From contig CAAGJM010000035.1 of assembly GCA_900770185.1 (NCBI GenBank), forward strand, positions 1 through 64,000: a DNA stretch of 64,000 nucleotides, written 5' to 3'. Source of the DNA: Clostridia bacterium (GTDB taxonomy: Bacteria > Bacillota > Clostridia > Christensenellales > Borkfalkiaceae). A model generated the notes under the pieces. It made no database searches. It was not told the origin of the DNA and saw only the letters and a program-made list of their open reading frames with translations. Positions 44,123-53,664 of this stretch are shown here, piece by piece (the first letter of the stretch is position 1; each line of letters opens with the position of its first letter). The position numbers and the translations under genes were made by a program.

Positions 44123-45620
44123 CGTTGTCACCTTCGTCTATGCCGCTGTTATCCTCCTCTTGCGCCGCCAGGTTATCGGCAGTTTCCGCACGCCGTGCGT
44201 ATGGGTCTTCGGGCACGTTTTCGATATAGTTGACGAATTTATTCTGTTCGCCTTTAAATATAAGTTTAAACGTATTGCAAGGTCCCGAACGGTTTTTAGC
44301 GATAATGATTTCAGTTTCGGTTTTACCGTTCTGGCGTTCTTTTTCTTCTGCCGCAAGTTCGGGTCTATGTATAAACATAACGATATCGGCGTCCTGTTCG
44401 ATTGCGCCGGACTCTCTTAAATCGGATAAGACCGGTTTGCCGCCCGTGCGTTTTTCAACGAGACGAGAAAGCTGTGAAAGAGCGATAACCGGACAATCGA
44501 GCTCTTTTGCAATCATTTTAAGCCCGCGCGATATTTCGGTTATTTCGGATTGTCGGCTGTCGCTCGATTTAACGGCGGTCATAAGTTGCATATGGTCGAC
44601 GACAACTAAATCAAGGCGGTTATTGTTGGTGCTTTTAAGTCGCCTGCACTTACTTAAAATTTCCGGCACGGTTATAACGGACGTGTCGTCAACGAAAATT
44701 TTAGATTTATTGATAAGTTTTTGCGCGTCCCAAAGTTGCCCCCACTCTTTCGAGGTAAGTTGACCTTTTTTGGCGCGCTGGTTAGAAACGCCCGATATCG
44801 AACAAAGCATACGGTCGGTAAGTTCCTGCTTAGTCATTTCAAGCGCAAAAACCGCGCAAACGCTGCCGTATTTAATTGCGGTGTTCGCAACTATGTTCAT
44901 AACAAGCGTGGTTTTACCTACTGCGGGGCGCGCCGCTAAAATTACGAGATTGCCCTTTTTTAAACCGTTAGTAAGTTTATCAAGTTCTGTAAAGCCCGTA
45001 TTCAAACCTTGCAAAAAGTTCTTGTCGTTCTGAATGTTTTCGTATAGCGACAAAACTTCGCCCGTGTTTTCGTTAATATTGGTTAAACTGGTCGTTTGCA
45101 GTTGCTGGCTTATATCGTAAATGCTCTTTTCTGCGCGCGCGACCGATTCGGTACTGTCGGTGCTTACGCGTGCGTCCGTAGCAATGTTGTCTGCCGCGCG
45201 GATAAGTTTACGCAAAGTCGAATCGCGCTTTACGATGTTTAAGTAATATTCGTAGTTCGCGGCCGACGGCGTAACGCGTGCAAGTTCCGATAAATATTCT
45301 ATTCCGCCCGCCTTTTCAAGCGTAGTTTTATTCTCAAGCGCTTTCGCAAGTTCCGACAGGTTAAGCGGCCTCTTTTTTTCGGAAATAAAGGGCGTTTTGC
45401 TCATCTCATCGGTAAGCGTAACAACGTCAACGGGCTTATTTATCATAAGTACGCTGCACATCGCGTCGAAAATAAGCTTGTGCGACTCAACGTAAAAATC
45501 GTCCTGTTTAAGCTTAGTTGCTATTTCGAACTGCATTTCTTTGTCTATTAAAATCGCGCCGAGCAAGCTTTGTTCCGCTTCGAGATTATAAGGCATTGTG
45601 TTTATATTATCTTTTGGCAT
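44112..45620 (-). CDS. dnaB: Replicative DNA helicase DnaB
   Basis: This 502-residue helicase has an N-terminal collar domain (AEQSLLGAILID) and a RecA-like motor with Walker A ARPAVGKTTLVMN, the Walker B-like VVVDHMQLM, ALSQLSR and the arginine-finger-type RESGAIEQDADIVMF block. It unwinds DNA at the fork as a hexamer. AAAGGATG precedes the ATG. Its likely loader (DnaI-like) and DnaD are encoded at 51190-53564. Confidence 0.95.
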   Translation of the reverse strand: MPKDNINTMPYNLEAEQSLLGAILIDKEMQFEIATKLKQDDFYVESHKLIFDAMCSVLMINKPVDVVTLTDEMSKTPFISEKKRPLNLSELAKALENKTTLEKAGGIEYLSELARVTPSAANYEYYLNIVKRDSTLRKLIRAADNIATDARVSTDSTESVARAEKSIYDISQQLQTTSLTNINENTGEVLSLYENIQNDKNFLQGLNTGFTELDKLTNGLKKGNLVILAARPAVGKTTLVMNIVANTAIKYGSVCAVFALEMTKQELTDRMLCSISGVSNQRAKKGQLTSKEWGQLWDAQKLINKSKIFVDDTSVITVPEILSKCRRLKSTNNNRLDLVVVDHMQLMTAVKSSDSRQSEITEISRGLKMIAKELDCPVIALSQLSRLVEKRTGGKPVLSDLRESGAIEQDADIVMFIHRPELAAEEKERQNGKTETEIIIAKNRSGPCNTFKLIFKGEQNKFVNYIENVPEDPYARRAETADNLAAQEEDNSGIDEGDNDVF

Positions 45621-45637
45621 AATTCATCCTTTTAAGA

Positions 45638-47410
45638 TTAACTTAGTTTTATAAGCTCGTTAAGAGCCGATTCAAACGACAGCATCGCGACTTTATACGG
45701 CGTTTCGGTCGTTAAATCGACCCCCGCTGTTTTAAGCAGTTCCGTCGGAATATCGCTTGAGCCCGACGATAAAAACTTTTTATAATTTTCGACCGCTTTA
45801 GCTTTTCCCGATAAAATATTTTCGGCTATGTTTATCGCCGAAATAATGCCGGTCGCGTACTTATAGACGTAAAAAGCCGTGTAAAAATGTGGAATTCTTG
45901 CCCATTCGTAAGAAATTTCTTCATCGGTAACGACGCTGTTTCCGTAATATTTGATATTTAAGTTTTTATATATTTCGGATAAAATTTCTTTCGTTATCGG
46001 CTCGCCCGTTTCGGCAAGTTTATGCGCCTTATACTCAAACTCTGCAAACATGGTTTGCCTGAAAAGCGTCGTTCTTATCGTATCTAAATAATATGATAAC
46101 AAATACTTTTTAACGTTTAAATCGGCGACCGTATTTAAAAGATATTTTATAAGCAAAATTTCGTTCACCGTGGACGCAACTTCCGCCACGAAAATTTTAT
46201 AGTCGGCAGTCGGCGCGGGTTGGTTTGCATTTGAAAAATACGAGTGCATGGCGTGCCCCAGCTCGTGCGCTATCGTAAACGCCGCATGGGTCGTCTTGGT
46301 GTGGTTTAATAGCACGTAAGGGTGTTTTAAGCCGTAAACGCATACGCTGTATGCGCCCGAACGCTTGCCGTCGTTTTCATAAACGTCAATCCACCGCTCG
46401 CGTTTTGCGGTATCCAAAAGTTCGATGTAATCGTCGCCCAAAACATTTAACCCCTTTTTAACCAGATTAAACGCGTCTTCATAGTCGAGCGAAATTTCGG
46501 CGTTTTCTACGACGGGGACGTACAAATCGTACATATTAAGCGTTTTTAAATTAAGGGCGCGTTTTCTGTACTTAATATACTTATGGAGTACCGGCAAGTT
46601 TTTATCGACCGATTTCAAAAGCGTTTCATAAACGACGGGCGGTACTTCTTCACTGAAAAGCGCACGCTCCAAGCACCCGTCAAACTTTCTTGCCTTTGCC
46701 ATAAACGCGTCTTTGTTTATATTACCCGAATATACCGAAGTTATCACGCTCAAAAGCGATTTATACGCGCCGTAGTAAGCTTTATACGCTTTTTTACGCA
46801 CCCGTTTATCTTTGTTTTGCAAAAGTTCGCTATATTTGGCGTGCGTAATTTTAACGTCCTGCCCGTTCACTTTTATTGTCGGGAACGGAAAATCAACGTT
46901 GTCGAGGTTAAAAAACACGTCTCTGTATCCGCCGAAAACTTTACCGCCGATAGCGAGGAGGCTTTCACATTCCAAACTTAAAACGTGCGGTTTTAAATTG
47001 ATAATTTGCTCTAAGTCGCGCTTATAAGTATAAAGAGCGTCGCTGTTTTTAAATTCTTCTAACTTTTCGGTCGGAAGCGCGGTAAGCTCCGGCGTTATAA
47101 ACGCAGTGTTTTCGGAATATTTTAAACACAAGTTGTCTACAAGGTCGCACATTTTAGCGGCTTCGGGGTTAAGCCCGTTTTCGTCCTTACGCATCATAGC
47201 GTAAACCGATAACTTTTCGATAACCGCACCCTTATCGTACATTTTATTAAAGCATTTTAAAATTGCGTCAACGCTTATAAGCTTACCTTTAAATTCTGAA
47301 AAATCGAGTGCATTTCCTGCAATTTTAAGCTCATTATAAAATGCGTCGTCGCTATCGAAAATATCGGCGATATTCCACTTGTACTCTTCTATAATCTCGT
47401 TTCTATTCAT
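45638..47410 (-). CDS. pepF: Oligoendopeptidase F
   Basis: This 590-residue M3B zinc peptidase cuts short peptides in the cytoplasm. The zinc site is HELGHAMHSYFS with the third ligand further on in AEVASTVNE. N-terminal helical segments and the closing SYEWARIPHFYTAFYVYKYATG block match PepF. Its start overlaps the neighbouring membrane protein gene by four bases. Confidence 0.94.
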   Translation of the reverse strand: MNRNEIIEEYKWNIADIFDSDDAFYNELKIAGNALDFSEFKGKLISVDAILKCFNKMYDKGAVIEKLSVYAMMRKDENGLNPEAAKMCDLVDNLCLKYSENTAFITPELTALPTEKLEEFKNSDALYTYKRDLEQIINLKPHVLSLECESLLAIGGKVFGGYRDVFFNLDNVDFPFPTIKVNGQDVKITHAKYSELLQNKDKRVRKKAYKAYYGAYKSLLSVITSVYSGNINKDAFMAKARKFDGCLERALFSEEVPPVVYETLLKSVDKNLPVLHKYIKYRKRALNLKTLNMYDLYVPVVENAEISLDYEDAFNLVKKGLNVLGDDYIELLDTAKRERWIDVYENDGKRSGAYSVCVYGLKHPYVLLNHTKTTHAAFTIAHELGHAMHSYFSNANQPAPTADYKIFVAEVASTVNEILLIKYLLNTVADLNVKKYLLSYYLDTIRTTLFRQTMFAEFEYKAHKLAETGEPITKEILSEIYKNLNIKYYGNSVVTDEEISYEWARIPHFYTAFYVYKYATGIISAINIAENILSGKAKAVENYKKFLSSGSSDIPTELLKTAGVDLTTETPYKVAMLSFESALNELIKLS

Positions 47411-47925
47411 TTTGCTATCCTTTTATACGCCGTTAAAACGTTGGAATAAGTTTCGATATTCAAAATTTCGCCGCCTGTAAACTCTAAGTCGTTCTTTTCG
47501 TTATCGACAAGCACGGTCCTTCTTACGTACTCGTCAGAGCTTTGCGACCACTCTAAAACGTTGAGTTTAAAATACTCTACTCCGTATTTAACCGTCAGCG
47601 TTTTATCGACGGAAATAACGGTCACTTCGGCGGGTATTTTTTCGCCGTTTAACGCGTCCCTTACGAACTTATCGTAGTTGTTCGCGCGCGCGTACGGCAA
47701 ACATAAGTACACGAACGACGCAGCCGCAAACAACCCGCCCAAAACCATAACCGTAGTCCTTATCGCGGTAATTCCCGCGTAATTATAATAATTCGTCGCG
47801 TGATAAATTATAAGCGCGGCTTCAACCGCAAAAACGACGGCGAACGCCGCGATATAAATAATCAATAATTTTTTGCGCAGTTTTGCTGATTTTTGAGCCG
47901 CCGCTTCGTCATATAATAAAGTCAT
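47407..47925 (-). CDS. Membrane protein of unknown function
   Basis: This 172-residue protein has two membrane helices (about 20-42 and 55-78) after a short charged N-terminus, then a roughly 90-residue soluble part rich in beta strands (VTVISVDKTLTVKYGVEYFKLNVLEW). I do not recognise the family. It overlaps both of its neighbours by four bases (ATGA), which suggests that the pair 47407-48440 and pepF are translated together. Confidence 0.7.
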   Translation of the reverse strand: MTLLYDEAAAQKSAKLRKKLLIIYIAAFAVVFAVEAALIIYHATNYYNYAGITAIRTTVMVLGGLFAAASFVYLCLPYARANNYDKFVRDALNGEKIPAEVTVISVDKTLTVKYGVEYFKLNVLEWSQSSDEYVRRTVLVDNEKNDLEFTGGEILNIETYSNVLTAYKRIAK

Positions 47926-48440
47926 AAGCTATCCTTATAGTCTGTTTTAATATATTTTAGTCCGCCGCCTGTCTTTAAAAAAAGTTCGTATCTATCCTCA
48001 TACTCGGCAAAAACGTAATTTTCGTTTTGCGCGGCTTTATAGTACACGGGGTACTTTTTCTGAACGCTTACGCGTGGCGCGGGCGCGGCTTGCAGGGGCT
48101 GCCGATACGCACCGCTAAGGTCCCCGCTTTGGTAATATCCGTTATCGTAGTAAACCGGTGTTTGCACGGGTGCGGGTTGCGGAACCGCTTCAACCTTTTT
48201 CGGTTTAGGCGGCTTAGGTTTTTTACCGCCAACGAACGGTTTAACTACGCCATACACGAAATAAAGTATCGAAAACGCCGCCAGAATATACAGCGCAACG
48301 ATATATCCGCTCGCTTCAGAAAAACTTATTTTCATAAGTTTTAAAACGAGCGCATAAATAACCGTCATCATCGCGGGGATAAGTCGCAAGGTATATAAAA
48401 TTTTAAATAGAACTTTAAATAATTTGCCTATCGCTTTCAT
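47922..48440 (-). CDS. Small membrane protein with Pro-rich linker
   Basis: This 172-residue protein has two membrane helices (about 16-35 and 44-67), a Lys/Pro-rich linker (KKPKPPKPKKVEAVPQPAP), a Tyr/Gln-rich stretch and a short folded tail (YVFAEYEDRYELFLKTGGGLKYI). No family is recognised. Its partner in the overlapping gene also has two helices, so the two could form a complex; that is inference. Confidence 0.68.
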   Translation of the reverse strand: MKAIGKLFKVLFKILYTLRLIPAMMTVIYALVLKLMKISFSEASGYIVALYILAAFSILYFVYGVVKPFVGGKKPKPPKPKKVEAVPQPAPVQTPVYYDNGYYQSGDLSGAYRQPLQAAPAPRVSVQKKYPVYYKAAQNENYVFAEYEDRYELFLKTGGGLKYIKTDYKDSL

Positions 48441-48478
48441 CTCTGTCCGTTATTTATTTGCGGGCAAAGCCCGTATTT

Positions 48479-49084
48479 TTAATTTTTGCCATAAATTTTC
48501 GTAGTTAAATTTTTGCGTTTCACCCAAAAATCGGTCACAACGCCTTTAACCGTCTTTTCATCGACAACCCCGAACATGCGGCTGTCGTTTGAACGATACC
48601 TGTTGTCGCCGAGAACGAAAATACACCCTTCGGGAACCTCAACTTTGTCAAACGAATAAATATCTTGGCCGATTACGCGCGTATCTGTTCTGATTTTATA
48701 GCCAAGCCTGCCGCTGAATTCGTCCAGCGGGGTAAAATTATTATCGCCTTTCTTTTTCAGGTAGACCACTTCGTCTTTTGCGTAAACCGTATCCCCGCCC
48801 ATAGCGATAATGCGTTTTATAAGCAAACTGTCCTCTTTCCCCCTTTCCGGGTTATCGAATACCACTATTTCGCCGTAATCGGGCTTTTTAAGTTCGTTTA
48901 AAATAAGGACGTCGCCCTCATAGAGGGTATAGGTCATAGACGACTGATTTACCTCGACCGTGGACAGCCAAAAATTCGTTATGAAAAAAACGAAGGCGAC
49001 TAATATGAGTATGACTGACGAAAAAATCATATCGCTTATATAAGCTTTTTTAGTGTAAGTTTCTCTGTTTATAAGCCCGCTCAC
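48479..49084 (-). CDS. lepB: Signal peptidase I
   Basis: This 201-residue protein removes signal peptides at the outer membrane face. It has one N-terminal membrane helix (about 18-40), the nucleophile Ser49 in QSSMTYTL, the general base Lys90 in LLIKRIIAMGGDTV, and GDNRYRSNDSR. The family usually has SMxPT where this protein has SMTYT. The overlap with the DUF951 gene upstream is four bases. Confidence 0.93.
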   Translation of the reverse strand: MSGLINRETYTKKAYISDMIFSSVILILVAFVFFITNFWLSTVEVNQSSMTYTLYEGDVLILNELKKPDYGEIVVFDNPERGKEDSLLIKRIIAMGGDTVYAKDEVVYLKKKGDNNFTPLDEFSGRLGYKIRTDTRVIGQDIYSFDKVEVPEGCIFVLGDNRYRSNDSRMFGVVDEKTVKGVVTDFWVKRKNLTTKIYGKN

Positions 49085-49275
49085 TTCGTTTCACCTGCAT
49101 TTTTGACCGATTTAAGTCTTTTTAAAAAGTCGGGCACGGAAAGCATTACGACTCTGCCGCATTTATCGCATTTTATTTTTATATCCGCACCCGTTCTGAC
49201 GATTGTAAAATCGCTTGACCCGCACGGGTGCGCTTTTTTCATTTTAACTTTGTCGTATAAATTGTAAGTCGTCAT
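49081..49275 (-). CDS. DUF951 small zinc-ribbon-like protein
   Basis: This 64-residue protein matches the DUF951 family of Bacillota: DKVKMKKAHPCGSSDF, then CDKCGRVVMLSVPDF. The three Cys and nearby residues suggest a small zinc or nucleic-acid-binding fold. Function is unknown. It overlaps genes on both sides by four bases. Confidence 0.88.
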   Translation of the reverse strand: MTTYNLYDKVKMKKAHPCGSSDFTIVRTGADIKIKCDKCGRVVMLSVPDFLKRLKSVKNAGETK

Positions 49276-50987
49276 AAAATCAAAACGTTATTTATAACCG
49301 CCGCGCCTTTGACGGTGAATTTAAGCGATAATATATCTTCGCCCTCGTAGCCCATAAGTTTGTCGTTTTTAAACTCTCCCGCGGGGAGATTCAAATTCTG
49401 CCATGCTTTGCCGCTTAAAAGATTTATTGTATAATCGTAATCGCCGCTGACCGTTTCAAGCGTTATTTTAAGCTCTGCCGCAGCTTCGAGATAAACGTCG
49501 AACTTGATAACGCTCGAATCGCTCGGCTTTTTGGTTAGCCTTCTAACCGCATAGGTTTTTGCCGAACAACCGCTGATTTTTACGCCTTTAATGTTAAGCG
49601 GCGTATCGGTCGTTTCAAAAACGCCTTTATCGATGAACGCTTCGCGATATTCAGACCCGTCGAACCCGATATATTTTTCCGCTTTCTCATCGGGTTTATA
49701 CGCCGCTTCGACACATTCGATAAACTCTGCGTTAAGCCCACCGCCGCCGTATAAAACCGCAGGGCACGGTACGGGCGATTTAACATCCGTGTTAACGCAT
49801 AGAATTTTACTTGAAAGTTTAACCCCGTCTTCATATTCCGTTTCAACGTAAGCGTGCATTAAATTCACGTTGCCGTACACGGGCAGCTTAAATTTAAAGA
49901 TATTGCCGGACTTTTCGTTTTCTAACTTTTCGTAGCTTTCTTTTTTAAGCCATGCGCGCACTTTCGGTATGGGCGCGTTGTACGCATAATAGCAAACGAC
50001 GTTTTTAACGTCGCCGTGAACGGTTGCGGTAACCTCGGCGCAAAATTCGCTTTCTTCCACGTCGATTTTAATTTGCGGATTTTTTTTGAAAGTAAATTTA
50101 CCCTTTTCGTTCACAGCCTTAATAAATTCGGCAATAGTAATTAAAAGATCGGTGTCGAGCCCCTCGTCCGCCACCCCGCAAAATTCCGAAAACACCGTTT
50201 CCTGACCGGGGATTCTTAAAAGCGTATCGCATGCGCGGTCAACGTCGAACTCGCCCGAGTTAAGCGCGGTTATATAAAGCGTTTTGTTCTGGGCGTATTG
50301 CGCGTAAGCCTGCGCGTCCACCGCGGCGAGATATTTATATCTTTCTTCATCCATTTTGAGGACTATATCGCTGTTTTTAGTAATACCTTTATACGCAAGC
50401 CACCCGCAGCCGAACAGATAAACCGAACCTTTAATTTCAGGGTCGCTCATCGTAAGTTGCCACAAAACGTTCGCCCCGTGCTTTACCCCTACAACCGTAA
50501 TCGGCAATTTTTCGTCCGTTGTTTTTAAGTATTTAACCGCATATTTTGCAACGGCAACCCATTCGTACCAGCAAGTTTCTTTCGCACCGTTTTTACAAAA
50601 ATAAAAAGTGTTGTCGGTATTTTTTGCGTTAGCATAAAAAACGTCTTCGGGGTACTTCGTGAAGTTTTGCCCGTTAAACGTTTCCCCGCGCAAATCGACT
50701 GATAAAACGTTTAAGCCGAGGCGGGCAAAATGCATGGCTAAACCTTTGTCTATCCCCGAAAAAACGTCGTTCAAAATAAGAACGGCGCCGCTTGCGGTTC
50801 CCTCTTGCGGGCGAAAATTCACGGCGTAAATTCTTACCCTGCCTGCCCCGGTCTGCCGACCTGAAAAATATATTTCGTCCATAACGACGCCACTCAGCAC
50901 CGACTGATTCAATACGGTTGCTTTAAGCGGAAGGGTGTCGTCAAAATCACGCCACAGCGCGATAGGGGTCACAATTTCGTTAACCAT
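49272..50987 (-). CDS. Alpha/beta-hydrolase-like protein without nucleophile
   Basis: This 571-residue protein begins (about 1-290) like an alpha/beta hydrolase of the acetylxylan-esterase or dienelactone-hydrolase kind (LILNDVFSGIDKG, HFARLGLNVLSVDLRGE, then VVGVKHGANVLWQL). At the nucleophile elbow the G-x-S-x-G pattern reads G167-V-K-H-G171, so a Lys stands where Ser should be. The C-terminal part (about 300-571) has Ig-like and jelly-roll-like beta strands. It lacks a signal peptide. The ATG at 50987 has AAAAGG upstream. It heads the 13-gene minus-strand run. It may be a binding or scaffold protein, or use another catalytic residue. Confidence 0.6.
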   Translation of the reverse strand: MVNEIVTPIALWRDFDDTLPLKATVLNQSVLSGVVMDEIYFSGRQTGAGRVRIYAVNFRPQEGTASGAVLILNDVFSGIDKGLAMHFARLGLNVLSVDLRGETFNGQNFTKYPEDVFYANAKNTDNTFYFCKNGAKETCWYEWVAVAKYAVKYLKTTDEKLPITVVGVKHGANVLWQLTMSDPEIKGSVYLFGCGWLAYKGITKNSDIVLKMDEERYKYLAAVDAQAYAQYAQNKTLYITALNSGEFDVDRACDTLLRIPGQETVFSEFCGVADEGLDTDLLITIAEFIKAVNEKGKFTFKKNPQIKIDVEESEFCAEVTATVHGDVKNVVCYYAYNAPIPKVRAWLKKESYEKLENEKSGNIFKFKLPVYGNVNLMHAYVETEYEDGVKLSSKILCVNTDVKSPVPCPAVLYGGGGLNAEFIECVEAAYKPDEKAEKYIGFDGSEYREAFIDKGVFETTDTPLNIKGVKISGCSAKTYAVRRLTKKPSDSSVIKFDVYLEAAAELKITLETVSGDYDYTINLLSGKAWQNLNLPAGEFKNDKLMGYEGEDILSLKFTVKGAAVINNVLIL

Positions 50988-51088
50988 AATCACCTTTTAA
51001 CAATTAAAGTCAAAACGCTGAAAGATAGTATTCGTCTAAACCTTGAAGCGCAAGATTTAGTGTTGAAAAATTTAAAAGCCGTCTTCGC

Positions 51089-51117
51089 TTGACTTATGTA
51101 ATATTTTAATATATTTT
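51089..51117 (+). promoter_or_regulatory. Promoter of the DnaD gene
   Basis: TTGACT (51089-51094) and TATTTT (51112-51117) are 17 bp apart, giving a leader of about 66 bases. It overlaps the opposing promoter at 51103-51131. Confidence 0.45.
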
Positions 51118-51131
51118 ATAATATATTGCAA
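51103..51131 (-). promoter_or_regulatory. Promoter of the minus-strand 13-gene run
   Basis: On the minus strand TTGCAA (51131-51126) and TAAAAT (51108-51103) are 17 bp apart. The two opposing promoters share DNA, so polymerase binding at one should hinder the other. Confidence 0.45.
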
Positions 51132-51189
51132 CAAAAATTTGTTTAACAATCATCGTTACTTGCAAAAATTGTCGAAACATAGGTGAAAA

Positions 51190-52629
51190 ATGTCTTTCTG
51201 CTACTACTCAAAAGATTTAGAAACGTCGGGCAAAACCGTAATTGATAATTTATTTTTATCGAATTATCTCCCGGACGCCGACGGCGACGCCGTAAAAGTG
51301 TACCTTTACGGGCTTTATATGTGCCAAAACTCAGCCGAAATCGACGTGAACGCTTTTGCAGCCGCGCTCGAACTAGGCGTAGAAGAAGTGAAAAATTATT
51401 TTAAATTCTGGGACGAGTACGGGCTTTTGACGATAGTCGCGACGGACCCGTTTTCCGTCGCGTATAACCCCGTAGGCTCGCTTTCCGCCAAGTATAGAAG
51501 ATACAAACCCGAAAAGTACGAGAAATTTGCCAAAAGTCTGCAAAATTTGTTTGCCGATAAAATGATTTCCGTTTCCGAGTACAGCGCGTACTTTGACCTA
51601 CTTGAAAACACCCCGCTTCACGAAGACGCGCTTTTAAGGATAGCCAAGTACTGCATCGACATAAAGGGCGGCGACATAAGTTATAGATACGTTTTAGCCG
51701 TAGCGAAAGACTTTATCGCCCGCGGGATAACGACTGCGGAGCTTGCCGAAAAAGAACTTTCGGGTTACGTATCGAACACTAAGGAAATATCGGATATTTT
51801 CACGCAATTATCCGTTAAAAAACGCCCCGACGTGGACGATTTGAAAGTTTACAAAAAATGGACGGATAAGTACGGCTTCGATCAAGAGCTGATTATATTT
51901 ATTTGCAAAAACAGAAAAATCAAAAACTTTAAAAAGCTCGACGCGGTCATCGACGAGCTTTACGCCGACCGCTGTTTTACCGAAGCCGACGTTTTGCGCC
52001 ATTATAAATTGAAAGACGCGGTAATAGATTTAACCTATAAAATAAACAAAAATCTCGGCATTTACGTTGAAATAGTGGACGGAGAGGTAAACTCTTTCGT
52101 AACACCTTGGCTAAATATCGGCTTTACCGAAGAGGCGCTTTTGTTTATTTCCGAATACTGCTTCAAAAAGAACCGCAGAACGCTTGAAGACATGAACGAA
52201 ACGGTAAACAATTTTTATAAATCGGGCTTAATTACAAAAGAAGCAATCGTTTCGTTTATGGAAAAGCGTATTAAAGGCGACGCGTTTATTAAAAAATTGT
52301 TTGAAAATCTGGCGGTCAACCGCAAAATAAACGATTGGGACCGCGACAGCGTCGCAACCTGGCGCGATTGGGGCTTTAACGACGATATGATTTTAGAAGC
52401 CGCTAAACGCTCCGTCGGCACCGCCCAACCCATAAGATACGTAAGCGGAATATTATCCCGTTGGAAGTCTGACGGAATTACCTCTATAGATAAAATACCT
52501 GCGGACTTAAACGGTAAAAAATCTACGGCTAAAAACGGCGGCGCGCATTTTGCAAGCGAGCGCGAATACAGCAAAGAAGAACTGAATAAGTTGATTGACG
52601 ATATCGACGATATAAAAGATTTAGTATGA
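51190..52629 (+). CDS. DnaD-domain replication initiation protein
   Basis: This 479-residue protein has an N-terminal winged-helix-like part (about 15-85, LPDADGDAVKVYLYGLYMCQNS, then ELGVEEVKNYFKFWDEYGLL) and two C-terminal DnaD-type helical units, the last of which ends in SVGTAQPIRYVSGILSRWKSDGI. DnaD proteins bind DNA and help load the helicase during initiation and restart. AGGTG precedes the ATG. It overlaps the loader-like ATPase gene by four bases, which is the usual arrangement in Clostridia. Confidence 0.88.
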   Translation: MSFCYYSKDLETSGKTVIDNLFLSNYLPDADGDAVKVYLYGLYMCQNSAEIDVNAFAAALELGVEEVKNYFKFWDEYGLLTIVATDPFSVAYNPVGSLSAKYRRYKPEKYEKFAKSLQNLFADKMISVSEYSAYFDLLENTPLHEDALLRIAKYCIDIKGGDISYRYVLAVAKDFIARGITTAELAEKELSGYVSNTKEISDIFTQLSVKKRPDVDDLKVYKKWTDKYGFDQELIIFICKNRKIKNFKKLDAVIDELYADRCFTEADVLRHYKLKDAVIDLTYKINKNLGIYVEIVDGEVNSFVTPWLNIGFTEEALLFISEYCFKKNRRTLEDMNETVNNFYKSGLITKEAIVSFMEKRIKGDAFIKKLFENLAVNRKINDWDRDSVATWRDWGFNDDMILEAAKRSVGTAQPIRYVSGILSRWKSDGITSIDKIPADLNGKKSTAKNGGAHFASEREYSKEELNKLIDDIDDIKDLV

Positions 52630-53564
52630 AAATTTTTAACGAACTTGAATTAAAACTTGAAGACAAATATTTAGAGCTTAAAGAGGCGCGGCGCGCTTAC
52701 GATAGTTTAATCGATTCCGTTTTAGAAAAAAACGCCGAATATATAACCGCCGTAAACGAATTGGGCGCGCTTAATTTTAAGCTTGCAAAAGCCGAATATA
52801 CGGGCGACAAGGCAGCCGACAGTTTAAAAAACGAGGTCGCCGTTCAAAGTAAAAAAGTTTTAAAAATTAAAGATAACTTAATAAAATTTAATAAAATTTC
52901 AAATTACGAATACGCCTGTCCTATTTGCAAAGATACGGGGTTTATCGACGGCAAGCCTTGTAAATGCAGAAACAAATATTTATCGGCAATTATTTTAAAC
53001 GAAGCGGGTGCCGCAAACAAAGATTTAACCGCGTTCGCTTTTAACGCGCCGACTAATTTAGAAACGATTTACGAAGCGTTGAGAACTTATGCAAACAAAT
53101 TGCCCGCCGTAAATAAAATTATAAACTGGGTTTTCAGCGGCGCACCGGGAACGGGTAAAACTTATTTAAGTAAAGCGATTGCAAACACCGCTGAAAAGAA
53201 CGGCAACGTTGTTATTTACCTGACGGCTACCGAATTGAACGCTATATTTTTAAAAATGCACACGTGCGCGCTCGATAAAGCGTTTACGTTTGATTGTTTA
53301 ACGAATTGCGACCTTTTAGTCGTTGACGATTTAGGCACCGAACCCGTCTACAACAACGTTACGGTTGAATATCTGGTTGCGCTAATCTCTGCGCGGTTAG
53401 AACTTAAAAAGCCGTTTATTATAACGACCAACTTAAACGCCAACGAATTAAAAGCGCGTTATAACGACAGGCTTGCGTCTCGTTTAAACGATAAACAAAC
53501 GACCAGATTTATTGAGTTTAAAGGCGTTGATTTACGCACCGCCCCGCCGCGAAAACAAAATTAA
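52626..53564 (+). CDS. DnaC/DnaI-type helicase loader ATPase
   Basis: This 312-residue AAA+ ATPase has a helical N-terminus, a zinc knuckle CPICKDTGFIDGKPCKC (about 100-116), Walker A SGAPGTGKTYLSKA, Walker B LLVVDDLGTEP and the arginine-finger region RLNDKQTTRF. It should load DnaB onto DNA with the help of DnaD, its coupled neighbour. A bidirectional terminator follows after about ten bases. Confidence 0.9.
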   Translation: MKIFNELELKLEDKYLELKEARRAYDSLIDSVLEKNAEYITAVNELGALNFKLAKAEYTGDKAADSLKNEVAVQSKKVLKIKDNLIKFNKISNYEYACPICKDTGFIDGKPCKCRNKYLSAIILNEAGAANKDLTAFAFNAPTNLETIYEALRTYANKLPAVNKIINWVFSGAPGTGKTYLSKAIANTAEKNGNVVIYLTATELNAIFLKMHTCALDKAFTFDCLTNCDLLVVDDLGTEPVYNNVTVEYLVALISARLELKKPFIITTNLNANELKARYNDRLASRLNDKQTTRFIEFKGVDLRTAPPRKQN

Positions 53565-53570
53565 AAAAAT

Positions 53571-53601
53571 AAAAAATTCCGCAAAAGTAGCGGAATTTTT
53601 T
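53571..53601. terminator. Bidirectional terminator
   Basis: AAAAAATTCCGC and GCGGAATTTTTT are perfectly complementary around a seven-base loop. It ends the DnaD/loader pair on the + strand and the cyclophilin/dCMP deaminase pair on the minus strand. Confidence 0.9.
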
Positions 53602-53664
53602 ATGTGACGTTTTAAAAATCAAACTAAATACGGTTTGAGTTTTAACGGAATTGTTTTGACAAAA

